Part shown: in pieces, positions 1 through 8,691 of the stretch
Position numbering within the stretch: position 1 is the first letter of the stretch
Layout of the letters: each line of letters opens with the position of its first letter
Source of the DNA: CAZRUA01 sp964603125
Lineage (GTDB): Bacteria; Bacteroidota; Bacteroidia; B-17B0; Aurantibacillaceae
Length of the DNA: 64,000 nt
Reading direction: 5' to 3'
Assembly: GCA_964603125.1 (NCBI GenBank)
Contig: CAZRUA010000004.1
Coordinates: forward strand, 1-64,000
Made by a program: the position numbers and the translations under genes
The notes under the pieces: model-generated
What the model saw: only the letters and a program-made list of their open reading frames with translations
Databases searched by the model: none
What the model was told of the DNA's origin: nothing

Positions 1-1
1 T

Positions 2-70
2 GAAACACTTGTAATTAATTCAACTTCTAATTCGGAGCTTCTAGCAATCGAAGTCCCTTTAAGTTTTTAA
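2..70 (+). CDS. C-terminal tail of an unidentified upstream protein (partial)
   Basis: An open frame runs from the left edge to a TAA at 68-70 and encodes about 22 residues ending in LLAIEVPLSF. The hairpin terminator directly after it supports a real gene end. Too little remains to name the family. The hydrophobic strand pattern would suit a cupin-like or other beta protein, but that is only a guess. Confidence 0.5.
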   Translation, partial: ETLVINSTSNSELLAIEVPLSF

Positions 71-72
71 AC

Positions 73-106
73 AAAAAAAGAGCTTTCATTTGAAAGCTCT
101 TTTTTT
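73..106. terminator. Bidirectional rho-independent terminator
   Basis: The stem AAAAAAAGAGCTTTCA (73-88) pairs with its exact complement at 91-106. The A-tract on one side and T-tract on the other let it end transcription from both directions. It sits between the + strand gene ending at 70 and the - strand T9SS gene ending at 120. Confidence 0.85.
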
Positions 107-119
107 TCGTATTGTAATA

Positions 120-3100
120 TTATTTTACAATGGTAACATGTCCTGCTTTATTGTAAGATTTACCTTTCGCATCTTTATATGTAATTCTATAAACGTATGT
201 ATCTATTTGGCACATTGCTCCATTATTATTTCTCTTGCCATTCCAACCAACATTTATATCAGTTGAAGTAAAGATTTTTTCACCCCATCTATCAAAAATT
301 TGCATTTCAAATGATGTAGGGTTAAAGCCATCACCTTCAGCCATAAACACATCGTTTTTACCATCGTTATTATTTGGTGTAAATGCACTAGGTACATACA
401 CAACCACATCTGGTTCAACTAATAATATTATTTGAGTAGTGTCTTTACAACCAAATTGATTACTTGCTACCAAAGTAATTGGCCATTGCCCTGCAATTGG
501 GAAATCATAGAAAGTATTTTCGTTGTGAGCGGAGTCCATTCCAGCGAAATCCCAATCCCAAATAGTTGTGTTAGTTGAACTACTGTAAAAACTTACATGC
601 GGATTAAGGGTTGTAGTTTGACTTGGTGAAGCATAAAATGCCGCAACTGGTATTGGATGAGATGTAATCATATTAACAACTGTTGCTGTATCAACGCATC
701 CATTTGCATCCGTATAAATGTCAGAAACTGTAAATGAATCCACTTGAGTGTATAAATGTATTGGAGATGCTAAAGCACTAGATCCTGATCCATCACCAAA
801 ATTCCAATTATGTGTTCCTCCTGCTGGTAAACCATTGCTTGAAAAAGATATAATAACTGGATTACAACCTTCGGTAGTATCTGAAGAAATGGAAATGGTA
901 GGTTGAGGATTAACAGTAATTTGAACAGAATCAATATCTGGACAAGAACCTGGCATCGCATAAATAACGTTATGTGTTCCAACCCCTGCAGTTACTGGGT
1001 TAAATACCCCTGCAGCGCTTACTCCAACTCCTGTCCATAAACCACCAGCATTTAAAGTTGTTAAGGTTAAGTTTGGATTATGAATACAAAGAACTGAATT
1101 TGGCGTTGTTATCCCAGCTGAAGTAAATGGATTTACAACAACTGTAATTGTATCTTTTTGAATACAACCTGCTCCACCAGCAGTATAAATTAAATCATAT
1201 GTTCCAGCAGTTGCTAAAGTTGGGTCAAAATTACCTATACCACCACCTGGGTTCGAAACAACCCCTGTTCCAGCCCAAGAACCTGTTGTTGGAATTGAAG
1301 TAGTTGCAGTAATTTGTGCTATTGGATCATTCGCACAGAATGGTCCAGCTGGATTTACTGTTAAACTAAATGTTGGCGTTACTGTCACTGTAAATGTATC
1401 AGTTCTAACACATCCACCATTTATAATTGTAGTCGTTAATGTATAAAGTGTAGTGCTTAAAGGTGTTAAATAAACATCAGGTACGTTTGTAGATGGTAAC
1501 ACATTAGTATTTGGGCTCCATGAATAAGTAAAGTCAGAAGGAGAAGCTTGTGCAGGACACCATCCGAATTGAGTTACAGGACGCTCATTAAATACTTGAT
1601 TATAACTTAAATTAGGACATGACGGAGTTACATCTGAATTGTAAAGTGCAAATGAACCGTAAGCTGTTGCTGTATTATTCATAATGGCATTGTTAGTGTA
1701 TGTTGAACTAGCAACCCATGTGTAACAAATTTCAACAAGTATATTACTAATACCATCCCATGCATATGGGGTTGTAAAAGTGTGGGTATTCCAGCCTGTT
1801 GTTACCGTGTAATTTTGAGGTCCCCATACCTGAGTAAACGTTGCATTCGCGAAATTAAAGCCGGTACTGTTTAAATCTGAAATTGGAGTACAAGCCATTT
1901 TTATTGAATATCCTAAAAAGGTTGTATTCATTGTTGTTGGTATTGAAGCCACGTTAAAGCCAATGCTAGAAATAATACCACCACTTATACCCATTGCATT
2001 TAAGTCTGCAGCTGTGTAAAGAATTTGATATTTTTCATTTGAATACCAGTTTCCATAAGTACAAGGCCAACCCGTTGTTCCGTTTTGTGTTTGATTATTA
2101 CCAATAGTAAAGGTTGTAGGGCTGTTACATTGGTTAGTAGCAACTCCACAAGAAGTTGGAGCTCCAGCACCAAAGTTAAATACAACATGAGCACTATCGC
2201 CACCACATAAATTTGTTGGAGCTACAGTAAAATCAACATCTACACTAATAGTGTCAATTTTAAAAGTTTCGTTGTAAAAACACGAACCATCATAAGCACT
2301 GATGTTATAAGTTCCAAAAGCTAAACCTGTTAGCGGAACAGCCGTTAAAGTAGTTGATGGAATTAAATTGCTATACCCATTTGAGCTAGTAATATTGTAA
2401 TAATAAGGTGATGCATGTGTTGTATTTAAATTAACCGTTGCAGTACCATTTGTTGCTCCAACACAAACTCTACCAATATTATTTGTGTAAACCGATCCAC
2501 CAGTGGTTTGATCCATTGTAATTACCAAAGAATCCTTACAACCTGTTGCATTAGTATAAACAACTGAATAGTGGTCTCCGTTAGCAATACCTGTAGCAAG
2601 TAATGAGTCATTTGTACCTACTGGAGCAGGAAGAGCCGCCCCAAGATTATTATACCATTGTATACCACTTGCATTTGGCGGAGCTAACAACCATGTTGCA
2701 CTTCCGCAATACTGATGAGTAGTCCCTGAAAAAAACGCAGGTGAAATTCCAATAACAACTGTTGTGTCATAAGAACCACAGTTTGGAGCTGAAATATGAA
2801 CATTATAAGTGCCGGGTGATAATCCAGTAGCAGTTTGACTTGTACCTACGGTTGCACCACCTGCGATATTCGTCCAGAGGAAAGAATAGTTTCCGCTAGG
2901 ACTTCCGCTTGGAGTAACGGATGCAATACCAGAACTTCCCGTTAAACATGAAGGTGAACTATTGGTTGATATTACACCAACATTTGAAAATTGTAGATTT
3001 GCTGTTAAAGTAGTAGTACAACCAGCAACAGAGGTAGCAGTTAGAGTATAAACATCGCCAACATTACCATTAAGTATCGTTAAAGTATCGTTATTACCAC

Positions 3101-4205
3101 CTTGATTAGCAGGAACAGGAGTTGTATTATTATTTGGGCCAAACCATTGATAGGTAGCAAATCCTGGAGGGGCAATTACTTGTTGAGTAGTAGAACCAGC
3201 GCACATATTAACTACAGCTTGTGCCGGACCACAATCCGCATCAACATAAGCGTAACCGAAGTGTCCACCAGCGCTACAATCCGCCGATCTAAATTCAATT
3301 GTGATAGTTGTTCCAACATACGCTGTTAAATCAACACCAACTAGAGTCCATTTTTTATAGTAGATCGGATCAAACTGGCTAGGTTGTGTATTTGAAGGGA
3401 TAACAGTAAATGTTGGATCTGTTGCCGCTTGAGTAGCGTTAACATTGTAAATGCCACAACCTGTTAAAGGAACACCATTTTGATCTTTGAAAGTTACAGT
3501 GAAAAAAGGCTGCTCTGGAAGTGTATGATTTGGATCTTGAATAACAACTGCGTAAGAATATGAGAACTGTGAATTGTTTGGTGTAACTGCTAATGAATAA
3601 GTCAACATATCCGTTTGAGAACCAGATAAACTGTTACCTAATCTTACAGAAGAACCATTACCCCAAGGGCAAACTGTTTGAATTTCGCAAATATTGGTTG
3701 TAGGATTTCTAGCAATAGAGTCCCAACCTGGTGTTGAGCCTAATGCAGGGTTTGGATTACCTGCAGGTATTGTAGTTATTGTATGACGACCATTAGGGTC
3801 TGTTAAAGCTGCATTATTACCCGAAGAAATAGCTCCAGAAACCCACACAGGCGCTGTTGTCCAGTCTAAACCACTTAAAGTCCAAGTGCTTGGAGCCCAA
3901 GTGTTAAAGTTAAAGTTTTCAAAACCAACATTGGGGCAATAAAAACCCAAAGGAGATAAAATAGGAACGTACTGCTTTGCTGCTGAGCTAGTTCTATCAA
4001 ATTTAGCATTCGGAAAATGCTTGGCAACATACTGAGACTTAAGATAATTTAAATATCCTTTTCTTTCAGAAACAGGCATATTCTTAAGCTTCATGTCATT
4101 GCAGGCTGCTTGTTCATCAAAACCTTGCAGAAGATTTTGATTAATTTGAGCACTTAATTTAAAAGATGCTAAAACAGTTAAAGCAAATATGGAAAGTTTT
4201 TTCAT
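120..4205 (-). CDS. Giant secreted PKD/Ig-like protein with T9SS type B sorting domain
   Basis: A 1361-residue exported protein. Residues 1-20 form a Sec signal peptide ending LSAQ. The N-terminal third (about 90-330) contains a lectin/jelly-roll-like region rich in Asn, Thr and Gly. The middle (about 330-1120) is a series of Ig-like segments with repeated Gly-Thr-Tyr strands and scattered Cys. About 1125-1265 holds two PKD-like units recognisable by NWNFGDGS and WDWDF. The last roughly 94 residues, starting near YVPSAFTPNNDG-like sequence, are the gliding-motility-associated (CHU_C, type B) sorting domain with the FDRWGE motif. That domain family directs passage through the type IX secretion system and usually cell-surface attachment. 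The ATG at 4205 is the only start that gives a signal peptide. The binding target cannot be told from sequence; adhesion is an inference. Confidence 0.9.
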   Translation of the reverse strand: MKKLSIFALTVLASFKLSAQINQNLLQGFDEQAACNDMKLKNMPVSERKGYLNYLKSQYVAKHFPNAKFDRTSSAAKQYVPILSPLGFYCPNVGFENFNFNTWAPSTWTLSGLDWTTAPVWVSGAISSGNNAALTDPNGRHTITTIPAGNPNPALGSTPGWDSIARNPTTNICEIQTVCPWGNGSSVRLGNSLSGSQTDMLTYSLAVTPNNSQFSYSYAVVIQDPNHTLPEQPFFTVTFKDQNGVPLTGCGIYNVNATQAATDPTFTVIPSNTQPSQFDPIYYKKWTLVGVDLTAYVGTTITIEFRSADCSAGGHFGYAYVDADCGPAQAVVNMCAGSTTQQVIAPPGFATYQWFGPNNNTTPVPANQGGNNDTLTILNGNVGDVYTLTATSVAGCTTTLTANLQFSNVGVISTNSSPSCLTGSSGIASVTPSGSPSGNYSFLWTNIAGGATVGTSQTATGLSPGTYNVHISAPNCGSYDTTVVIGISPAFFSGTTHQYCGSATWLLAPPNASGIQWYNNLGAALPAPVGTNDSLLATGIANGDHYSVVYTNATGCKDSLVITMDQTTGGSVYTNNIGRVCVGATNGTATVNLNTTHASPYYYNITSSNGYSNLIPSTTLTAVPLTGLAFGTYNISAYDGSCFYNETFKIDTISVDVDFTVAPTNLCGGDSAHVVFNFGAGAPTSCGVATNQCNSPTTFTIGNNQTQNGTTGWPCTYGNWYSNEKYQILYTAADLNAMGISGGIISSIGFNVASIPTTMNTTFLGYSIKMACTPISDLNSTGFNFANATFTQVWGPQNYTVTTGWNTHTFTTPYAWDGISNILVEICYTWVASSTYTNNAIMNNTATAYGSFALYNSDVTPSCPNLSYNQVFNERPVTQFGWCPAQASPSDFTYSWSPNTNVLPSTNVPDVYLTPLSTTLYTLTTTIINGGCVRTDTFTVTVTPTFSLTVNPAGPFCANDPIAQITATTSIPTTGSWAGTGVVSNPGGGIGNFDPTLATAGTYDLIYTAGGAGCIQKDTITVVVNPFTSAGITTPNSVLCIHNPNLTLTTLNAGGLWTGVGVSAAGVFNPVTAGVGTHNVIYAMPGSCPDIDSVQITVNPQPTISISSDTTEGCNPVIISFSSNGLPAGGTHNWNFGDGSGSSALASPIHLYTQVDSFTVSDIYTDANGCVDTATVVNMITSHPIPVAAFYASPSQTTTLNPHVSFYSSSTNTTIWDWDFAGMDSAHNENTFYDFPIAGQWPITLVASNQFGCKDTTQIILLVEPDVVVYVPSAFTPNNNDGKNDVFMAEGDGFNPTSFEMQIFDRWGEKIFTSTDINVGWNGKRNNNGAMCQIDTYVYRITYKDAKGKSYNKAGHVTIVK

Positions 4206-4285
4206 TAGGATGTTTTGAGTTCAATCAAGTTAGAAAATAAGATTAAAATTACAAAAAAATTACATACCACCAAAAAAATTATCAA

Positions 4286-4810
4286 TTATTTAATAATGGG
4301 CGGAGGTTGCATAATTGTTTGGCATTTTGAGCAGGTTCTTAGCTTTTCGTCGCCATAAAATTTTGCAAAAACCGATTGAAATTGATTTGCAATATCAGTT
4401 AAGGTAAAGTATTCTTCGTAAATTTTGTGATTACAATTTTCGCAAAACCATAACAGGCCATCTTTCTCATTATCACGACGTTTACGTTCAATCACTAGTC
4501 CAATTGTGTTAGCAAACCGGATAGGATTGTGAGGAACTTTTGGTGGTAATAAAAAAATGTCACCCTCTTTGATGTCAACCAAAACGGCTTTTCCATTTTC
4601 TTGAATTTGAACCTGAATATCCCCTTCTAATTGGTAAAAAAACTCTTCGCTTTCGTTATAATGGTAATCTTTTCTTGAATTTGGCCCTCCAACAACCATT
4701 ATTATAAATTCCGCGTCCTTATAAACAACTTTATTGTTTACTGGAGGTTTTAAAAGATGACGATTTTCTTCAATCCATTTTTTAAAATTAAAAGGTCGTG
4801 TGGCTTCCAT
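4286..4810 (-). CDS. nbaC: 3-hydroxyanthranilate 3,4-dioxygenase
   Basis: A 174-residue cupin dioxygenase that opens the ring of 3-hydroxyanthranilate to 2-amino-3-carboxymuconate semialdehyde in tryptophan/kynurenine breakdown. The Fe(II) ligands H50, E56 and H94 are in place within DYHYNESEEFFYQLEGD and PPKVPHNPIRF. R46, R98 and E109 match the substrate-binding residues known in the bacterial family. The C-terminus carries the rubredoxin-like second metal site typical of bacterial forms, with C123-x2-C126 and C160-x2-C163. The length is normal. It is divergent from the SDR gene across 87 bp. The dehydrogenase and deaminase for later steps are at 16469 and 19099; no decarboxylase (ACMSD), kynureninase or kynurenine monooxygenase is present in the window. 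Confidence 0.95.
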   Translation of the reverse strand: MEATRPFNFKKWIEENRHLLKPPVNNKVVYKDAEFIIMVVGGPNSRKDYHYNESEEFFYQLEGDIQVQIQENGKAVLVDIKEGDIFLLPPKVPHNPIRFANTIGLVIERKRRDNEKDGLLWFCENCNHKIYEEYFTLTDIANQFQSVFAKFYGDEKLRTCSKCQTIMQPPPIIK

Positions 4811-4864
4811 AAAAGATATTTAAAATTTAAGACTACTAAAATACACAAGCTAGAGATTAAAAAC

Positions 4865-4872
4865 TATTTTTG
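4865..4872 (+). promoter_or_regulatory. Bacteroidota-type -7 promoter box for the SDR gene
   Basis: TATTTTTG matches the TAnnTTTG -7 consensus and lies 25 nt before the ATG at 4898. No convincing TTG -33 element was seen at the usual distance. Confidence 0.4.
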
Positions 4873-4897
4873 TGTCACATTTTTTAAGAAAATCAAG

Positions 4898-5686
4898 ATG
4901 AACATAGATTTAAAGAATAAAAGAGCCGTGGTGTGTGGAAGCACGCAAGGAATTGGAAAAGCAGTTGCAGTTGAATTAGCTAATTTAGGTGCTAATGTAA
5001 CTTTAATAGCAAGAAATGAGGAAGCGCTTAAAAAAGTAAAGGCTGAATTGAATACTGATAAGGGGCAGCAACATAGTTATTTAGCAGTTGATTTTTCAAA
5101 TTCAGAAGAGCTTAAGAAATTAATTAATCACTATATCCAACGTCAGGGTACAGTTCATATATTGGTAAATAATACGGGCGGCCCTCCTGCAGGGCCAATT
5201 GTTCAAGCGGGGCTGGAAGAATTTACAAATGCATTCAATAATCACTTGATATGCAACCATATTTTGGCGCAAGCCTGCTCAGAAGGAATGAAAAATGCAA
5301 GTTATGGCCGTATTATCAATATTATATCTACTTCGGTAAAACAACCTTTACGCGGCTTAGGAGTTTCAAATACTATTAGGGCAGCAGTTGCTAATTGGTC
5401 AAAAACTCTAAGTATTGAGTTAGCACCTTTTGGAATAACAGTAAATAATGTTTTGCCTGGAGCAACAAATACGCAACGATTAGGAGCAATTATCGATAAC
5501 AAATCCTCTAAAACGGGAGCAAGCACTGAGGATGTTGCAAAAGAAATGATTCATGAAATCCCAGCAGGACGATTTGCAGAAGCTTTTGAAATTGCAAATG
5601 CAGTTGCTTTTTTAGCAAGTCCAGCTGCAGCCTACATTAATGGAATTAATTTACCAGTTGATGGTGGCCGAACAGCTTGTTTGTAA
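4898..5686 (+). CDS. Atypical short-chain dehydrogenase/reductase family protein
   Basis: A 262-residue Rossmann-fold SDR. The nucleotide-binding motif is GSTQGIG (14-20), NNTG is at 91-94, a catalytic-type Ser lies at 144-146, and a PG-x-T motif follows at about 187-192. The YxxxK catalytic pair is missing: at the aligned place the protein has S157-NTI-R161. This SDR subfamily keeps the fold but has Ser/Arg there, so ordinary ketoreductase chemistry is doubtful. The ATG at 4898 was chosen because upstream ATGs, the first at 4757, would put the gene inside the dioxygenase, and a -7 box lies at 4865. The divergent position next to 3-hydroxyanthranilate dioxygenase suggests a link with aromatic catabolism, but the substrate is unknown. 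Confidence 0.85.
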   Translation: MNIDLKNKRAVVCGSTQGIGKAVAVELANLGANVTLIARNEEALKKVKAELNTDKGQQHSYLAVDFSNSEELKKLINHYIQRQGTVHILVNNTGGPPAGPIVQAGLEEFTNAFNNHLICNHILAQACSEGMKNASYGRIINIISTSVKQPLRGLGVSNTIRAAVANWSKTLSIELAPFGITVNNVLPGATNTQRLGAIIDNKSSKTGASTEDVAKEMIHEIPAGRFAEAFEIANAVAFLASPAAAYINGINLPVDGGRTACL

Positions 5687-5908
5687 AAATTTTGTTACGT
5701 AATTATTTTACTCTTTAGTTTCTGCTTAAACCTATAATAAGTATCTAATAAAGTGTTTTTTATTAGTTCAAATTGTTGATAGCACTTCTTTTTTTTCAGT
5801 ATCTTTTCTTAAAGACCTTATTTTATTGATGGTTCAAGGTGTTTTCAATTAACACTGCGTTGTTTACAAGTTTAGCATGTTAAGTCTAAATTAACTTTTT
5901 TTTTAAAA

Positions 5909-5916
5909 TAGTTTTG
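5909..5916 (+). promoter_or_regulatory. -7 promoter box upstream of the barrel/TSP3 gene
   Basis: TAGTTTTG fits TAnnTTTG. It is 50 nt before the ATG at 5967, in an otherwise featureless 280-bp spacer (5687-5966). Confidence 0.4.
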
Positions 5917-5966
5917 CTAAAACCATAAATTAGATTATTTTCAACAAAAAATTAACAATTCTATTT

Positions 5967-7262
5967 ATGGAAACTAAAACTATGTTAAACAAAACGCTAT
6001 TATCTGTATTTTTTGGATTAAGCTTTATTTCGGTGTGTTTTTCACAAGAAAAAATAAAGCATTATCCATCTGTTACTTTGGGGGTTAGCGCCCTTAATTT
6101 TAATGGCGATGTGGGTAAAAAATCTGATTTAAGCCCTTTGTTAAATACTCGAGTGGGATATTTTTTAACAGTTGAGCAGCGTTTTGGTAAAGTATTGGGA
6201 ATATCTTTAGGAGGTCAATACGGTAAATTAGCAGGCGCTGATAACATTGAAGGGTCTCACTTAAATTTTCAATCAAAAATGATAACAGGCGAGTTATTAT
6301 TCTCGGCCTATTTTGATAAACTATTTAAAAATGATCCAATAGTATCTCCATTTTTAAATGTAGGTGTTGGTTACATGATGTTTGATGCTTATGGTGACTT
6401 AAAAAACGGCTCAACTTCATATCAATATTGGTCTGATGGCTCTATTAGAGATATTGCTGAAACATCACCATTGGCGCCATTATCAAGCATTATAAAAAGA
6501 GATTACACCTACGAAACTCAATTAAAAGATTCTTCAAATAATTATAGTCGTGCAACACTTACAGTTCCAATGGGATTAGGAATGTGTTTTCATATGGGTG
6601 AAAAATGGACTACATCTATAGGTTTCAACTATGTTATGTGCTTAAGTGATTTTGTTGACAATACTAAAAGCGGAGGGAATGATAGTTATTTCCAAGCACA
6701 TGTTGGTTTACAATATGAGTTTAAAAAGAGACCAAAAGGTAATTCAGATGATATTGATTTTGCAGCTATTGATCATCTAGATGTTGATGGAGATAAAATA
6801 CCTGATGATAATGACAGATGTTTAGGAACACCTGCTGGTGTTGCTGTTGATACACATGGTTGCCCATTAGATAAAGACGAAGACGGTGTTGCAGATTATC
6901 AAGATAAAGAGCCAAATTCTAAAAAGGGTGCTAAGGTTGATGGTGATGGAGTAACAATTGATGAAGCTGCCTTGGCAAAACATCAAATGGAATGGGATTC
7001 GTTGGCATCCGAAAGAAATGAAGGGTTTAATAGTAATCCAAGTACAAGTTATTTAAAGAAAGTAGAAGCTGAAAGTAAAACAGTTAAAGCTGGCAGCAAT
7101 ACAAGTAAAATCCCAACCGAGCTGCAAGGCGCAGACATCAACAAAGATGGTTATATCTCGGCGGATGAAATAACGAAGACGATTGATGCGTTTTTTGAGG
7201 GGGAGAATGATTTTAACGTGGATAAGATAAATGCATTGATTGACTACTTCTTTGAGCAGTAA
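5967..7262 (+). CDS. Outer-membrane beta-barrel protein with TSP3 repeats and EF-hand tail
   Basis: A 431-residue exported protein with a signal peptide ending CFSQ at residue 27 (M1 at 5967, or M6 at 5982). Residues 35-255 alternate aromatic and polar strands with conserved Gly, as in OmpA-N-like eight-strand barrels. Residues 271-317 form thrombospondin type 3-like calcium repeats (DVDGDKIPDDNDRC, HGCPLDKDEDGVADYQD). The C-terminus has an EF-hand loop, DINKDGYISADE, followed by an amphipathic DYFFEQ end instead of the peptidoglycan-binding OmpA domain that normally follows TSP3 in this phylum. It is a paralogue of the 8692 product and the first gene of a run reaching 11204. A structural envelope role is inferred. 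Confidence 0.8.
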   Translation: METKTMLNKTLLSVFFGLSFISVCFSQEKIKHYPSVTLGVSALNFNGDVGKKSDLSPLLNTRVGYFLTVEQRFGKVLGISLGGQYGKLAGADNIEGSHLNFQSKMITGELLFSAYFDKLFKNDPIVSPFLNVGVGYMMFDAYGDLKNGSTSYQYWSDGSIRDIAETSPLAPLSSIIKRDYTYETQLKDSSNNYSRATLTVPMGLGMCFHMGEKWTTSIGFNYVMCLSDFVDNTKSGGNDSYFQAHVGLQYEFKKRPKGNSDDIDFAAIDHLDVDGDKIPDDNDRCLGTPAGVAVDTHGCPLDKDEDGVADYQDKEPNSKKGAKVDGDGVTIDEAALAKHQMEWDSLASERNEGFNSNPSTSYLKKVEAESKTVKAGSNTSKIPTELQGADINKDGYISADEITKTIDAFFEGENDFNVDKINALIDYFFEQ

Positions 7263-7280
7263 AGTCAAAACAATCAATAT

Positions 7281-8639
7281 ATGCTGAAGTACACTTATGT
7301 TTTTGTAAACACCTTAGTAGTTTTAATGTATAATCTCTTAAGTGGAGATGATGTAAAAGTAACAGCTAAGTTCCCTGCTTCAGCCCAACCCAATACAGAG
7401 TATGTGTGTGAAGTAACAATTGCAAAAGGTTCAACTTCAGGCTTCTCTAAACTACAATTTGATGTTCCTGTAGGTTTTACTGCTACTGAAATTGAAAGTA
7501 AAGGAGGTAAATTTGCCTTTGATAATAGTAAAGTTAAAATCACTTGGATGTCGGTTCCTGCTGATGCTGAGTTCACTGTTAAATTTAATTTAAAAACTTC
7601 GGCCGATGCAAGCGGAATGCAAACATTTAAAGGCAAATATTCTTATATTTTAAATAATGCAAAGCAAGAACAAGAAATAGGCCCTATAGAAATGAGTTTT
7701 GGAGGAGCTAGCCCAGTTGCTAGCACCGAACCAGTAAAAACACCTGAAACAACTGAGCCTGTCAAAACGCCCGAGACTACACCAGTTACACCAGAACCAA
7801 CAAAAACTCCAGAAACTACACCTGTCGATAATTTCGCCAAATCAGGTGATCCGAATGCTGTTGTTAAAATAGATAGAAGTATTGTTAAAGAAGGAAATGA
7901 TTACATAATTAATTTGGTAATTAATAAGGGTAGCATCACTGGTTTTGCAAAATTATTAGAGACTTTACCTGCTGAGGTAACTGCTTCAGAGATAAATAGT
8001 GATGGTGGTACTTTTACGTTTTTAGTTGATGATAAAAAAACAAAAATTATTTGGACAAGTATTCCAACTAAAGAGATAGTTAACATTAGCTATAAAGTTA
8101 AACCAAAATCACCTTTAACTTCAAATCAAACAATTGAAGGCGAATTTAATTATTTAGAAAATAACCAAACTCAAAAAATTGCTTGTCCTAGTGGAGTTTT
8201 AAGCGCAGCAAGTGCTAGTTCAGAACCAGTTGTTGTTAAGGAACCAGTTAAGGAACCAATAAAAGAACCAGTTGCAGAACCAACAAAAGAACCAGTTAAA
8301 GAAACTACTCCTGTTAAAGAGCCTGTTGTGTCAACCGAACCAGTAAGTAAATCTTCAAGTGTTAAGTTCTCAGTTCAAATTGGTGCTTTTGCAAACGGTG
8401 TTAATGCATCTGTTTTAGCACGCAAATATTCTATAAGTGATAAAGTTAGAACAGACATGCATAATGGTATGACAAAATGCCTTGTAGGTAGTTTTGATGA
8501 GTATAAATCTGCTCGCGATCATCGTGAAAAAATGATTGGCAAAGGTGTGTCAGATGCGTTTGTGGCAGCCTATAATGCTGGAACAAGAATCACTGTTCAG
8601 GAGGCATTAATGATGTCAAATCAAAAATGGCTTAAATAG
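7281..8639 (+). CDS. SPOR-domain protein with duplicated Ig-like domains
   Basis: A 452-residue protein with a hydrophobic N-terminal segment (about 5-20) that may be a signal or anchor. Two homologous beta domains follow (about 24-140 and 192-310). Both carry the pattern K-G-S-x-[ST]-G-F-[SA]-K-L, then a Glu-Ile-x-S-x-G-G-x-F strand and an I-x-W-x-S-[VI]-P turn. They are separated from each other and from the end by Pro/Glu/Lys/Thr-rich linkers (about 146-185 and 313-358) with repeats such as EPVKTPETT and EPVKEP. The C-terminus (361-452) is SPOR-like, starting FSVQIGAF. SPOR domains bind glycan strands stripped of stem peptides, so peptidoglycan contact is expected. It lies 18 nt after the barrel gene and 52 nt before its paralogue. 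Confidence 0.75.
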   Translation: MLKYTYVFVNTLVVLMYNLLSGDDVKVTAKFPASAQPNTEYVCEVTIAKGSTSGFSKLQFDVPVGFTATEIESKGGKFAFDNSKVKITWMSVPADAEFTVKFNLKTSADASGMQTFKGKYSYILNNAKQEQEIGPIEMSFGGASPVASTEPVKTPETTEPVKTPETTPVTPEPTKTPETTPVDNFAKSGDPNAVVKIDRSIVKEGNDYIINLVINKGSITGFAKLLETLPAEVTASEINSDGGTFTFLVDDKKTKIIWTSIPTKEIVNISYKVKPKSPLTSNQTIEGEFNYLENNQTQKIACPSGVLSAASASSEPVVVKEPVKEPIKEPVAEPTKEPVKETTPVKEPVVSTEPVSKSSSVKFSVQIGAFANGVNASVLARKYSISDKVRTDMHNGMTKCLVGSFDEYKSARDHREKMIGKGVSDAFVAAYNAGTRITVQEALMMSNQKWLK

Positions 8640-8691
8640 TCAGTATTTTATTATTTTTTTTGTATCTTTACCTGATACATTATATGGGTTT

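Noticed and set aside
4757..4897. 47-codon N-terminal extension of the SDR frame
   Set aside because: It overlaps the dioxygenase gene on the other strand and encodes a basic, non-SDR sequence; the -7 box at 4865 lies inside it, so the start is 4898.
7295..7636. 113-codon open frame opposite the SPOR-domain gene
   Set aside because: It is antisense to a protein with clear repeats and has no signal or motif.
7700..7840. Repetitive EPVK/PETT-coding stretch as a CRISPR or DNA satellite
   Set aside because: The repeats are in frame, imperfect and encode a proline-rich linker; no spacer structure.
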